From assembly GCA_043762325.1 (NCBI GenBank), contig JAYUMU010000174.1, forward strand, positions 62,001 through 126,000: 64,000 bases of DNA. The letters are read 5' to 3'. The translations under genes were made by a program, and so were the position numbers. The notes beneath the pieces were generated by a model. It saw only the letters and a list, made by a program, of their open reading frames with translations, ran no database searches and was not told the DNA's origin. Positions 44,154 to 54,100 of this stretch are shown one piece after another; position 1 is the stretch's first letter, and the number at the start of each line of letters is the position of its first letter. The stretch is from JANXSS01 sp025356535. Lineage in GTDB: Bacteria; Pseudomonadota; Gammaproteobacteria; Burkholderiales; Burkholderiaceae_D.

Positions 44154-44235
44154 GATGTGTTGTCCTTCAGGTCAGGTATTGGGGCAGGCCGGCGTGGAAT
44201 GTCGCCAACTTCGGTCAGCGCTTGTTAGGAATTAA

Positions 44236-44253
44236 TTTCATAGCGCTCACTAC
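44236..44253. promoter_or_regulatory. TetR operator-like site 1
   Basis: TTTCATAGCGCTCACTAC. Its complementary orientation resembles site 2 (44301-44318), sharing TTTCATAG at one end and the central (G/C).TC core. It lies between the divergent efflux and TetR genes. Confidence 0.55.
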
Positions 44254-44300
44254 GGATGTCTGGAATGTAGTACTCTGACTGCTCGGTGTCAAGGTGTTTT

Positions 44301-44318
44301 ATAACGATCACTATGAAA
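44301..44318. promoter_or_regulatory. TetR operator-like site 2
   Basis: ATAACGATCACTATGAAA. Bases 44301-44314 form an imperfect palindrome (10 of 14 positions symmetric). Its reverse complement, TTTCATAGTGATCGTTAT, matches site 1 over the TTTCATAG end. It overlaps the upstream ATG at 44313, which argues that translation of tetR starts at 44337 and that the site controls tetR transcription. Confidence 0.6.
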
Positions 44319-44336
44319 CTAAACACGGAAGTGGAA

Positions 44337-44978
44337 ATGGCACGACAGGCAGACGCTTCGGGCGATGCGCCGAAGGCGCGCAAGAAAACCGGCCGACCGC
44401 TGTCGTTCGACCGCGATGCGGCGCTCGAACGGGCAATGCTGGTGTTCTGGCGTTTTGGCTATGAGGCGGCGTCATTGCAGGAGCTGACTTCGGCAATGGG
44501 CATCACGCCACCGAGCCTGTACTCTGCGTTCGGCGACAAGGAGCAATTGTTCATGGAAGCGGTGGCGCGCTATTCGGACCGCAACTGTTCTGCAGTCAGG
44601 TGCCTGTTCGCCGAAGCGCCAACCGCGCGTGACGCAATCGAGCGCTGGCTGCAGAGCTGTGCCATCGAAAGCACCTGCCCCAGCCATCCGCCGGGCTGCA
44701 TGGTCGTTACCGCCGCCACGAACTGTTCCGCCTCGGCGGGCAACGTGCAGGACGCGATGGTCCAGCGTCGGGGCGATCTCGAAGACCTGCTGCGCCAGCG
44801 GATCGAGCAGGGCATCGCAGAAGGCGATCTGCCGGCCGCCACCGATGCGTCGACGCTGGCCGGGTTCTACATCACGGTAATGCACGGCATGACGACGCAG
44901 GCACGCGATACGCATGACCGCGACAAGCTGCTGGCAATCGCTGCGGCTGCCATGCGCGCCTGGCCCGTCCGGGCCTAA
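44337..44978 (+). CDS. TetR-family repressor, divergent to efflux operon
   Basis: 213 residues from ATG 44337 (MARQADASGDAPKARKKTGR); upstream ATGs at 44286 and 44313 overlap the operator-like sites. The N-terminal helix-turn-helix is typical: RDAALERAMLVFWRFGYEAA then SLQELTSAMGITPPSLYSAF. The C-terminal ligand domain resembles the TetR_C_6-like group with Cys-containing CPSHPPGCMVVTAA. It probably represses the RND operon and itself through the two intergenic sites. Confidence 0.88.
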   Translation: MARQADASGDAPKARKKTGRPLSFDRDAALERAMLVFWRFGYEAASLQELTSAMGITPPSLYSAFGDKEQLFMEAVARYSDRNCSAVRCLFAEAPTARDAIERWLQSCAIESTCPSHPPGCMVVTAATNCSASAGNVQDAMVQRRGDLEDLLRQRIEQGIAEGDLPAATDASTLAGFYITVMHGMTTQARDTHDRDKLLAIAAAAMRAWPVRA

Positions 44979-45189
44979 GCGCGACAGCGAGCCTATACCG
45001 GCCTGCTTTGCTGACTGGCGACGTGATGCGGCAAATCCGAGCAGGCCAGGGCCGAGCGAAGCGACGGTGGCAGGCCCGGGTTCCCATGCATTGCAATCGA
45101 CAACAACAGTTCGCGCAGCATCGGCAAGGCAGGACCGCAGGCCAATCCGCGCTTGCCATCGCTTCACCGCCATCACTCAAAGGACACGC

Positions 45190-46041
45190 ATGATGACTTC
45201 AAAACAAGACACCCCGGTTTGGTTCATCACCGGATGCTCGACCGGATTCGGTCTGGAGCTTGCCAGGCTGGTACTGGCACGCGGCTGGCGCGCCGTCGTC
45301 ACGGCGCGTGACCGCTCACGGGTGGCCGAACTCGTGGCTGGCGCGGAAGACCGGGCGCTGGCGCTCGGCCTCGACGTCACCGACGCCGGCCAGATCGCCG
45401 CCGCGGTCACGGCAGCGCATGAAAAGTTCGGCGCGATCGATGTCCTCGTCAACAACGCCGGCTACGGTTACCTGTCGTCGGTCGAGGAAGGAGAGGAGGC
45501 CCAGATCCGCGCGCAGTTCGACGCCAACGTGTTCGGCCTGTTCGCCATGACGCGCGCGGTACTGCCCGCAATGCGGGCGCAACGTTCCGGTCATGTGATC
45601 AACATCACCTCGGTGGCCGGTCACATGGGCTTTCCCGGTTCCGGTTATTACGCCGCCAGCAAGCACGCCGTCGAAGGCTGGTCCGATTCGCTGGCTGCCG
45701 AGGGCAGGCCGCTCGGCATCAAGGTCACCTGCGTGGCGCCGGGGCCGTCACGCACCGATTGGGCCGGCCGCTCGATGATTCAGACGCCGAACCGGATTGC
45801 CGACTATGCCGAAGTTGTCGGTGCCCGTCTTGCCAACACGAGCGCCGGAAGCGGCAAGCAGGCCGGCGATCCGATCCGGATTGCCGAAGCAATCATCGCA
45901 CTGACGCAAATCGATCAGCCGCCGCGCCATTTCGTACTCGGAGCCTTCGGCATCGACGCGGTCACGGGCAAGCTCAGCCAGAGCCTTGAAGAAATCGAAG
46001 CATGGCGTGCCAGGGGGCTGGCTACGGACTTCCCGAAGTAG
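45190..46041 (+). CDS. Short-chain dehydrogenase/reductase
   Basis: 283 residues from ATG 45190 (MMTSKQDTPVWFITGCSTGF), AAGGA upstream. NAD(P) motif TGCSTGFGLELA, NNAGYG, and the Ser-Tyr-Lys triad in NITSVAGHMGFPGSGYYAASK. It belongs to the classical SDR group of YdfG/retinol dehydrogenase-like oxidoreductases. It lies 211 nt after tetR in the same direction; a regulatory link with the efflux operon is possible but not shown. Confidence 0.9.
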   Translation: MMTSKQDTPVWFITGCSTGFGLELARLVLARGWRAVVTARDRSRVAELVAGAEDRALALGLDVTDAGQIAAAVTAAHEKFGAIDVLVNNAGYGYLSSVEEGEEAQIRAQFDANVFGLFAMTRAVLPAMRAQRSGHVINITSVAGHMGFPGSGYYAASKHAVEGWSDSLAAEGRPLGIKVTCVAPGPSRTDWAGRSMIQTPNRIADYAEVVGARLANTSAGSGKQAGDPIRIAEAIIALTQIDQPPRHFVLGAFGIDAVTGKLSQSLEEIEAWRARGLATDFPK

Positions 46042-46090
46042 GCGCGAAAGCGGCCGGCACGGCGCACCGGGCGGCAGGTCGTCCGGCAGA

Positions 46091-46180
46091 AAACCGGCAA
46101 GAAACCGGCAGGAAACCGGCAGGAAACCGGCAAGAAACCGGCAAGAAACCGGCAAGAAAAGGGGCAAGAAAAGGTGCAGG
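46091..46180. repeat. 11-bp tandem repeat (AAACCGGCARG), six units plus degenerate tail
   Basis: Six units of AAACCGGCA(A/G)G occupy 46091-46156, followed by two degenerate 12-nt units to 46180. They lie in the gap between the convergent SDR and hydrolase genes. Confidence 0.85.
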
Positions 46181-46207
46181 CCACGACGTCGCGGCCCTAT
46201 CGTGCAG

Positions 46208-46249
46208 CAACCGGCAACCGGCAACCGGCAACCGGCAACCGGCAACCGG
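46208..46249. repeat. 7-bp tandem repeat (CAACCGG)x6
   Basis: Six perfect CAACCGG copies, 28 nt after the 11-bp repeat and 39 nt before the hydrolase stop. The core ACCGGC is shared with the neighbouring 11-bp unit, so both may derive from one expansion. Confidence 0.85.
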
Positions 46250-46287
46250 CGGCCAGCGCCGCTGTCGTTGCGCCGGCGCCGGGTGGC

Positions 46288-47322
46288 TCAGTCTTTCCTG
46301 AAGCCGAACAGCGTGGCCAGGAAGGTGCCGACGTAACGGTGCGCGGCTTGCGCGGCGTCCGGATCGTAGCCGACATGCGGATTGCGTTCGACGCAGGCGT
46401 CGGCGTAGGTGAACGGTGCGCCGGACACGGCATTGATCAGTTGTCCGACCGGTTCTTCACGGATGCGGCAGTTGCGCACCGTCTGTGCATTGTTCGAAAC
46501 GGTCGGCGTGGTCGACCCCAGCGGCGAATCGAAACTGTGCTGGGCGCCCGCATATTCGATCAGCTCGGCGTCGTGGCCGCTGCTGCGCAGGCGCTCGACA
46601 AAGGCCTTGCAGGGCGGTGCCGGATTGTAGTCGTCGGCACTGCCGTGAAGAATGCGGATCGGCCGGTCCGCCACATCCGTATCGTTCTGGTAGGTGGTGT
46701 GGCAATCGGGATAGAACGGCAGGTAGGCTGCAAATTCAAGGCCGGAGCGGTTCCACGCTTTCAGGAAGCGCTTCTCGCTTGCATACAGGGTTGCCTGGCC
46801 GCCGCGGGAAAAGCCCATGAGCACGATGCGCCTGGGGTCCACACGCGGATGCTTCGCCAGTACTTCGAGGGCGCGGTAGGCATCGAGCGAGAGGTTCAGC
46901 CGCCCGAGCTGCGACTGGTCCGGGCCGACGACGGTCAGGCCGCGCCCGGTGAAGCTGTCGAGAATGAATGCCGAGACGCCCATCTGGTTGAACTGCCTGG
47001 CCCAGACTTCGGTGTTCGAGCCGATGCCGCTCGATCCGTGCACCAGCACCACGACGGGCATGCGGCCGGTACCCTGCGCGACGCGCAATTCACCGGCCAC
47101 GGTCACCGCCGTTCCGGTGTCCTGACCCTTGAGGAATGCGGCGTCGGAAATCGTCAGGCTTTGAAACGCATGCAGCTCGGTGCGCGCCGCAATCTGGCCC
47201 TTCGCATTGTCCTGTGCGACGGCCGGCATTGCCTGCGACAAGCCGTACAGCACCAGGCAAATCAGAAAATGGAACGGTTGCAGGACGACAGCGGCCGGCC
47301 AGCGGCGCTTCAGGGTCTTCAA
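46288..47322 (-). CDS. Secreted alpha/beta hydrolase (dienelactone hydrolase-like)
   Basis: 344 residues. The start is a TTG at 47322, supported by AAGGAGC 7 nt upstream; no better in-frame ATG precedes the signal sequence. An N-terminal signal peptide/anchor (AAVVLQPFHFLICLVLYGLS) ends near AVAQ. Catalytic elements: oxyanion VLVHGSSGIG, nucleophile MGFSRGGQA (Ser), acid in RILHGSADDYNPA (Asp), and His in GAQHSFDSP. Probably a periplasmic esterase or lactonase of unknown substrate. Confidence 0.82.
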   Translation of the reverse strand: MKTLKRRWPAAVVLQPFHFLICLVLYGLSQAMPAVAQDNAKGQIAARTELHAFQSLTISDAAFLKGQDTGTAVTVAGELRVAQGTGRMPVVVLVHGSSGIGSNTEVWARQFNQMGVSAFILDSFTGRGLTVVGPDQSQLGRLNLSLDAYRALEVLAKHPRVDPRRIVLMGFSRGGQATLYASEKRFLKAWNRSGLEFAAYLPFYPDCHTTYQNDTDVADRPIRILHGSADDYNPAPPCKAFVERLRSSGHDAELIEYAGAQHSFDSPLGSTTPTVSNNAQTVRNCRIREEPVGQLINAVSGAPFTYADACVERNPHVGYDPDAAQAAHRYVGTFLATLFGFRKD

Positions 47323-47424
47323 GGTGGTGCTCCTTTTTATTTTTGATCGTATGGACGCCGCACAGCATAACGCATCGGACCGAGACGTTGCCCTGCGCCC
47401 GGGTAGCTGACCCGGGCGACCGGA

Positions 47425-48192
47425 TCAGGCGAGGGTAAACCTGGTGCGTCCGCTATCGACCAGCATGAACTCGCCGGTGGTCTTGCGGGCGCCGTCGCAC
47501 AACCAGAAACAGGCGTCGGCAACGTCCTCGGCCTGGATGGTTGCGTGCAGCGGGGAAGACTTCATGTAGCCCTGCCGGGTCGCCTCGTAGCGCTCCGCAC
47601 CGAGGCCGTTTTTCAGCCACGGCGTCTCGACCATGCCGGGGCCGACCGCGTTGACGCGGATCTCTGGCGCAAGGGCGCGTGCCAGGCCGAAGGTCATGGC
47701 GTTGAGGGCGCCTTTCGAGGCCATGTAGGCAACACTTGAACCGATGCCCGAAACCGATGCAATCGACGACACGTTGACGATGCCGACGCCGGGATGGCGT
47801 TTCATGAGTGGCGCCAGCGCCCTGATCATCTGGTAGGCGCCGATCACGTTGACCGCATAGATATCGTGGAAGTCCTGTGCGCTCAGCCCCTCCAGATTCG
47901 CCGCTGCGACGAACTTGGTCGTGCCGGCGTTGTTGACCAGCGCATCGCATCGCCCCCACCGTTTCTCGACCGCTTCAGCCAGGGCGCGACACTGGGCATC
48001 GTCGACGACGTCCGCCCTGTGCAGCAGCACCTCGGCGCCAAGCGCGCGGCATTCGTCGACCACCACCTGCGCGGCGTCCTCGTTACGGGAAAAATTGACG
48101 ACGACGTCGTAGCCTTTTGCGGCAAAAAGCCTGACGGTCGCCGCGCCAATGCCTGACGAGGAACCGGTCACTACCGCTACTTTTTTATTCAT
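47425..48192 (-). CDS. Short-chain dehydrogenase/reductase (FabG-like)
   Basis: 255 residues from ATG 48192 (MNKKVAVVTGSSSGIGAATV), GGGGA upstream; the longer frame to 48234 is rejected. Motifs: TGSSSGIG, NNAGTT, a catalytic Ser in VNVSSIASVSGIGSSVAYMA and YMASK with Lys. It belongs to the classical SDR family; substrate unknown. Transcribed toward the hydrolase, 102 nt away. Confidence 0.9.
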   Translation of the reverse strand: MNKKVAVVTGSSSGIGAATVRLFAAKGYDVVVNFSRNEDAAQVVVDECRALGAEVLLHRADVVDDAQCRALAEAVEKRWGRCDALVNNAGTTKFVAAANLEGLSAQDFHDIYAVNVIGAYQMIRALAPLMKRHPGVGIVNVSSIASVSGIGSSVAYMASKGALNAMTFGLARALAPEIRVNAVGPGMVETPWLKNGLGAERYEATRQGYMKSSPLHATIQAEDVADACFWLCDGARKTTGEFMLVDSGRTRFTLA

Positions 48193-48438
48193 TGCTGTCC
48201 CCTTTGATTCAATCTGGAAAATTGCGCATTGCATCGTACCGCCACGTCGTTGCCCCTTCCGGTTGACGAAGGTTTTTGCCCGATCTTACGCTGCGGGCCG
48301 GCCCGGCTGAAATCATTCCTGTCTTTCGGCAAGAGCGTTGTGTGCGAGCGAACGGGTTTTCGCTGAAAACCAGTTGCTTGTCTCCCCGGATGTCCTTCTT
48401 GATTTAAGCTGGGCATTCCCCAACCATCGGAGAGCAAC

Positions 48439-48918
48439 ATGGTCAGCAAAAACACGATTTGTCTCTGGTTCGACGGCGCAGCACTGGAAGCTGCGCAGTT
48501 CTATGCTGCGGTATTTCCGGACAGTGCCGTGGGCGCCGTCATGCGTGCGCCCGGCGACTATCCCGCGGGCAAGCAGGGCAATGTCCTGACGGTCACGTTC
48601 AAGGTCATGGGCATCCCTTGCCTGGGTCTCAATGGAGGCCCGGCATTCAGGCACAGCGAAGCGTTTTCCTTTCAGGTCGCAACCGACGACCAGGCCGAAA
48701 CCGACCGCCTCTGGAATGCGATCGTTCAAAACGGCGGCCAGGAAAGCGAATGCGGCTGGTGCAAGGACAGGTGGGGGTTGTCCTGGCAGATCACGCCGCG
48801 CGTGCTCACTGCAGCAATCATCGATCCCGACCCGGCGGTGGCCAAGCGCGCTTTCGAGGCAATGATGAAGATGAAAAAAATCGACATTGCGACGATCGAA
48901 GCGGCCCTGCGCGGTTGA
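48439..48918 (+). CDS. VOC/PhnB-like glyoxalase superfamily protein
   Basis: 159 residues, ATG 48439 with GGAGA upstream. It matches the PhnB/3-demethylubiquinone methyltransferase-like (DUF1338-neighbour VOC) group: ICLWFDGAALEAAQFYAAVF, FKVMGIPCLGLNGGP, FSFQVATDD and CGWCKDRWGLSWQITPR. Function in the family is unclear; many members are mis-labelled as methyltransferases. Confidence 0.85.
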   Translation: MVSKNTICLWFDGAALEAAQFYAAVFPDSAVGAVMRAPGDYPAGKQGNVLTVTFKVMGIPCLGLNGGPAFRHSEAFSFQVATDDQAETDRLWNAIVQNGGQESECGWCKDRWGLSWQITPRVLTAAIIDPDPAVAKRAFEAMMKMKKIDIATIEAALRG

Positions 48919-49427
48919 GGCTCGCCAATCGTTTTTTCGACCGGCGCTGCACCGGCTGGCCCGGGTCGATCTTCACGCTTGACGCTTCGGGCAAAGCCGC
49001 CGCCGCTGCGCGCGGCTCTGCCGGGATGTGAAAAATCCATGCCGGGGAACTGGTACTTATTGCCTGGATAACTGATCTGTTGGGACCAGGTTTTGTCGAG
49101 CCGTTGCAATCAAACCATTACGTGCCGTTGTTAATATTGTTCAAAAGAAAATTATATTAAAGCGACGTATTCGGCAAGTGCAGGGCAAGGCGCAATGGAT
49201 TGCGTGCCGCAGGGTGGTCCGGCCTGCCGGTGCGCCGTCGAGGCGTTATCGTGGCGCCCATTCAGGACGCCTCTGCATGTCATGCAAATTGGTTCGTCCA
49301 GGGGTTTCGACGTGGGTCATGATTCGTTCAAGCGGACTGCGCTGCCGCCCGCCATGCGCTGTCGCGCCGGCATCCGCGTCGACGGGCGTGGCTGGCTGCA
49401 GCCATCTGCCGATGCCGGGTCGTCGGC
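48919..49427. other. Intergenic region before the tpsB gene
   Basis: About 510 nt without a supported gene. An AT-rich stretch at 49125-49165 offers a possible promoter: TTGTTA (49129-49134), an 18-nt spacer and TTATAT (49153-49158). Short open frames here have no family resemblance. Confidence 0.45.
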
Positions 49428-49430
49428 GTG

Positions 49431-51101
49431 ATGCAGGCGGCAATGCTTGCGCTGCTGGCCGGGGTCGTGTGGGGTCTGGTTGCCTTCGACGCCGCCGCGC
49501 AGGTGGCGCCGGATGGCGGTCGCCTGCTGCAGGACCAGGAACGGCTTCGCCGGAGCGCGCCGCTGCGAAGCGTGCCCCTGCCGCAACCCGACGAAGCCGC
49601 GCAGCCCGGCGCCGCTGCGCCCGACGGCGTGCGCGTGCGGGTAAGCCGGTTCCAGATCAGCCGCGCCAGCCTGTTCGGTGCGGCGACGCTGGACGCTCTG
49701 GTGGCGGACCTGGTCGGGCGGGAACTGAGCCTGGCCGAACTCGATGGCGCCGCCGGGCGCATCACTGACTTCTATCGGCAGCGCGGTTATTTTATCGCCC
49801 GCGCCTATCTTCCGGTGCAGGACATCACCGACGGCGTGGTCGAGATCACGCTTCTGGAAGGCATCCTCGGCACGCTGCATCTGAATAACCGCTCCGGGCT
49901 TGGCAGCGGCCTTCTGCGCGCCTACTTTGACGATGTGCCGCAAGGTCGGCCGCTGTCGGGCAATGCACTCGAGCGCGACCTGATGCTCGTCGGCGGCCTG
50001 GCCGGCGTGGACGTGCAGTCGACCCTGCGGCCCGGCGCATCGGTCGGCAGCACCGACCTCGACGTGCGGGTTGCCAGCCTTGGCGCCGTGAGCGGCAACG
50101 CCAGCCTCGACAACTACGGCAACCGCTTCACCGGCAGCTGGCGCGCTGGCGCACAGGTCAATCTCAACAGTCCCCTGGGGCGCGGCGACGTGCTGTCGGC
50201 GCGCGGCTATGCATCGGAGGGCATTTACCGCTACGCCCGCCTGGCTTATCAGACGCCGCTGGGCAGCCGGGGCCTGCAGCTTGGCGGCGCCTGGTCCTTC
50301 ATGACCTATCGCCTCGGCCTCGATTTTGCCGCGCTGGAGGCGCACGGCACTGCCAGCGTGGGCAGCCTGTACGCGCTCTATCCGGTGCAGCGCAGCCGCA
50401 ATGCCAGTGTCAGCCTGCAGCTCAACCTGGACCAGAAAAGCCAGTCCGATCGCACCGACAGCACCGGCACCGGCAGCGACCGCACGGCGCTGGTGGGAAA
50501 CCTCGGCCTGTCGGGCGAGCGCGCCGACGGTTTCGCCGGTGGCGGCGGCACCAGCTGGAACGTGGGCCACAGCCGGGGCCGCCTGCGCCTCGATGCGGCC
50601 ACGCTCGCGCTCGACGATGCCGGCCATCGCACCAGCGGCAGCTACGTCAAGTGGACGCTGGCTGCCAGTCGCCAGCAGAACCTCGCGCTGTTCGGCCCGG
50701 CCTGGAGCGTGCTGGGCCAGGTCAGTGGCCAGCTAGCCGGAAAGAACCTGGATTCGTCCGAAAAAAACAGTCTCGGCGGGGTCCAGGCGGTGCGCGCCTA
50801 CCCGCAGGGCGAAGCGGCCTGCGACGACGCCGTCATCGTGAATCTGGATCTGCGCTATGCGCCGGCACAGGACTGGCTGCTGTCGGGGTTCTACGATCTC
50901 GGCGCCGGGCAGCGCAACCACGCGCCGGGCGCGGCCGAGCCGAACAATCTGCGCCGGCTGCAGGGCGCCGGCATGGGTGCGAATTTCAATCGCCGCGGCC
51001 TGAGCGTTGTCGCGGCGCTGGCCTGGCGCACCGGTCCGGCACCGGTATCGGACCGTGACCGCAGTCCGCGGCTGTGGATCAACCTGCAGAAAGCCTACTG
51101 A
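49431..51101 (+). CDS. TpsB two-partner secretion transporter (ShlB/FhaC/HecB family)
   Basis: 556 residues from ATG 49431 (a GTG at 49428 is adjacent). Signal peptide MQAAMLALLAGVVWGLVAFD ends near AAAQ. One or two POTRA domains follow (RVSRFQISRASLFGAATLDA, then RITDFYRQRGYFIARAYLPV), and a C-terminal 16-strand barrel of ShlB type. It translocates the TpsA protein encoded 88 nt downstream across the outer membrane. Confidence 0.9.
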   Translation: MQAAMLALLAGVVWGLVAFDAAAQVAPDGGRLLQDQERLRRSAPLRSVPLPQPDEAAQPGAAAPDGVRVRVSRFQISRASLFGAATLDALVADLVGRELSLAELDGAAGRITDFYRQRGYFIARAYLPVQDITDGVVEITLLEGILGTLHLNNRSGLGSGLLRAYFDDVPQGRPLSGNALERDLMLVGGLAGVDVQSTLRPGASVGSTDLDVRVASLGAVSGNASLDNYGNRFTGSWRAGAQVNLNSPLGRGDVLSARGYASEGIYRYARLAYQTPLGSRGLQLGGAWSFMTYRLGLDFAALEAHGTASVGSLYALYPVQRSRNASVSLQLNLDQKSQSDRTDSTGTGSDRTALVGNLGLSGERADGFAGGGGTSWNVGHSRGRLRLDAATLALDDAGHRTSGSYVKWTLAASRQQNLALFGPAWSVLGQVSGQLAGKNLDSSEKNSLGGVQAVRAYPQGEAACDDAVIVNLDLRYAPAQDWLLSGFYDLGAGQRNHAPGAAEPNNLRRLQGAGMGANFNRRGLSVVAALAWRTGPAPVSDRDRSPRLWINLQKAY

Positions 51102-51189
51102 TCATGAAGTTGCCACACCTGTTCCAAGCCGGGCGCCGCACTTGCCGCGCGGGCATCCTGATTCAATTCACCCAACCGGAAAGCCCGAC

Positions 51190-54100
51190 ATGAACCATAT
51201 CTACCGCCTTACCTGGAACGAGTCGCTCAGGCAGTATGTCGCCGCGCCCGAGACAGCCCGCGGACGCCACAAGGCCGGCGGCAGGGCAGGGCGCCGCCTG
51301 GCGGGCGCAGCGCTGGCCGCCGTCCTGATCGGCGCGTCGTCGCTGGCGCAGGCCTTGCCGGTCGGCGCCCAGCCGAGCGCGGGCAGCGGCAGCGTGGCCC
51401 AGAACGGCGCGACGCTGACGGTGAACCAGTCGAGCCAGCGCCTGGCTTTAAACTGGCAAAGCTTTGGCATCGGCAGCGGCGAAACGGTCAATTTCGTGCA
51501 GCCCAATGCTGCGGCGATCGCCCTCAATCGGGTGCTCGGCAGCGATGGCAGCGCCATCTACGGCAAGCTCACGGCAAACGGCCAGGTATTCCTGCTCAAC
51601 CCGAACGGCATCCTGTTCGGCAAGGGCGCCGAAGTCAATGTCGGTGCCCTGGTGGCGTCGACCCTGAACCTGTCGGATGCCGATTTCATGGCGGGCAGAC
51701 GGGTGTTCGGTGGTGGCAGCGGCGCCGGCGGCAGCGCTCTGGTGACCAATCTGGGGCAGATCAACGCCGACGGCGGTTACATCGCTTTTCTCGGCGGCCA
51801 GGTGAGCAACCAGGGCATCCTGCGGGCGTCGCTCGGCACGGTGGCGCTGGCCGCCGGCAGCCGGACCAGCCTCGACTTCGCCGGCGACAAGCTGATCAGC
51901 GTGCAGGTCGAACAGGGCGCATTGCAGGCATTGGCCGAAAACCGCCAGCTCGTGCAGGCCGATGGCGGCACCGTGATCATGACCGCCAGGGCGGCCGATC
52001 ACCTGGTCTCGGCCGTGGTCAACAACACCGGCGTGATCCGGGCGCGCACGCTGCAAAACCATGCCGGCGTCATATCCCTGCTCGGTGACATGCAGTCGGG
52101 CGTGGTCAACGCCGGCGGCACGCTCGATGCCTCGGCGCCTGCCGGCGGCAACGGCGGCTTCATTGAAACGTCGGCCGCAACGGTCAGGGTGGCCGCTGGA
52201 ACCCTGGTGACGACGGCTGCGGCCGCCGGGCTCTACGGCAACTGGCTCATCGACCCGCACGACTACACGGTTGCCGCCAGCGGCGGCGACATCACCGGCG
52301 CGGCGCTGTCGGCAAGCCTGGGCAGCACCAACGTCATCCTGCAAAGCAGCAGCGGCGCGGCCAGCAGCAGTGCCGGCAACGTCAACGTCAACGACGCCGT
52401 GACCTGGGCCGCCAGCACGTCGCTCACACTCAATGCATCGAACCACGTCAACGTCAATGCCGCCATCACGGCAACCGGCGCCGGCGCCGGGCTGGCAATC
52501 AATCCGAATTCGGCCAACGGCGGCGAAGCGGCCAGCGGCACCGGTGTCTTCCATCTCGCCGCTGGCGCCACCATCAACCTGCCCAACGTCGCGGCGAGTT
52601 CGACCACGGCGCTGGTCATCGGCGGCACGCCCTATGCCGTCATCAACAGCCTGGGTACGGCCGGCGACGGTTCGGCGCTGAGCCTGCAGGGAATTGCCGG
52701 CAACCTGTCCGGTCACTATGCCCTGGGCAGCAGCATCGATGCCGCCGCCACGGCTGGCTGGAACAACCGTGCCGGCTTCACGCCCATTGCGGCCGGCGAC
52801 ACCGGCTTCACCGGCACGCTCGAAGGTCTCGGACACGGCATTGCCGGCCTGACCATCAATGCGGCGCCGGGCCTGGCCAACATCGGCCTGTTCGGCACGC
52901 TTGGCAGCGGCGGCGTCGTCAGCAACCTGAGCCTGAACGGCGGCAGCGTCAGGGGCAACGCCGACGGCACGGCCGTGGGCGCGATTGCCGGGCTGAACAA
53001 CGGCACGCTGGCCAATGTCTTCAGCAGCGCCAGCGTGTTTGGCGCAGGCACCTATTTTGCCGGTGGCCTGGTCGGCAGCAACGCCGGCGTCATCAGCAAT
53101 GCGAGCACCACCGGCAGCGTTGCCGGCGGCCCCGGCAGTTTTGAAGTCGGCGGCCTGAGCGGTGAAAACAATGGCAGCATCGGCAATGCCCATGCGACCG
53201 GCGCGGTCAGTGGCGGCAGCGACGTCGGCGGCCTGGTCGGCGTCAACTACGGCGGCATCAGCAACGCCTATGCCACCGGCAACGTCAGCGGCACCGTGCG
53301 TATCGGCGGGCTGGTCGGCAACAATGCCGCAGGCAGCATCGGTTATGCCTATGCAAAAGGCGCCGTCACCGGCACCAGCGTGGTCGGCGGCCTGGTCGGA
53401 CTCAACGCCAACAACGCCACCGTCGGCAATACCTATGCCACCGGCGCCGCCAGCGGCACCAGCAGCGGCGCGCTGAGCGGCTCGAACAAGGGCGCCATCA
53501 GCAGCAGTTACTGGAACAGCGACGTCAAGGCCGTCGGCAACGGCGCCAATACCGGCAGGCTGACGGCAGTCGGCGGCCTGACCGCGACGCAGATGCGCAC
53601 CACCGCGAACCTGGCCGGCTTTGCGTTTTCCGGCACGCCCGGCGCATCCGGCTGGGTCCTGGTCGACGCCGACGGCAGCCTCAACAATGCCGGCGGCGCG
53701 GCCGGCGCGACCACGCCGATGCTGGCCTCGGAATATGCGACGACGGTGGTCAATGCCCACCAGTTGCAGTTGATGGCCATGGCGCCGGGCGCGAACTACC
53801 TGATGGGCCGTGGCATCGATGCGGCGGCCACCGCCGGCGGCAAGGATGTCTGGGGCAGCGCCGGCTTCGTCCCGGTCGGCAGCAGCGCCAGTCCGTATGC
53901 CGGCGTCTTCGACGGCGCCAGCTTGGCCATCAGCGGCCTGACCATCAATACGCCGTCGAGCAACCGTGTCGGCCTGTTCGGCGACGTCCTTGGCGGCACG
54001 CTCAAAAATGTCGGCATCGTCGGCGGCAGCATTACTGGCAGCCTGTATGTCGGCGGCCTGGTCGGCGTCAATGACGGCGGCATGCTGTCGAACGTCTATG

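Noticed and set aside
46091..46249. CRISPR array
   Set aside because: Units are 7 and 11 nt, head to tail without spacers, and no cas gene is present.
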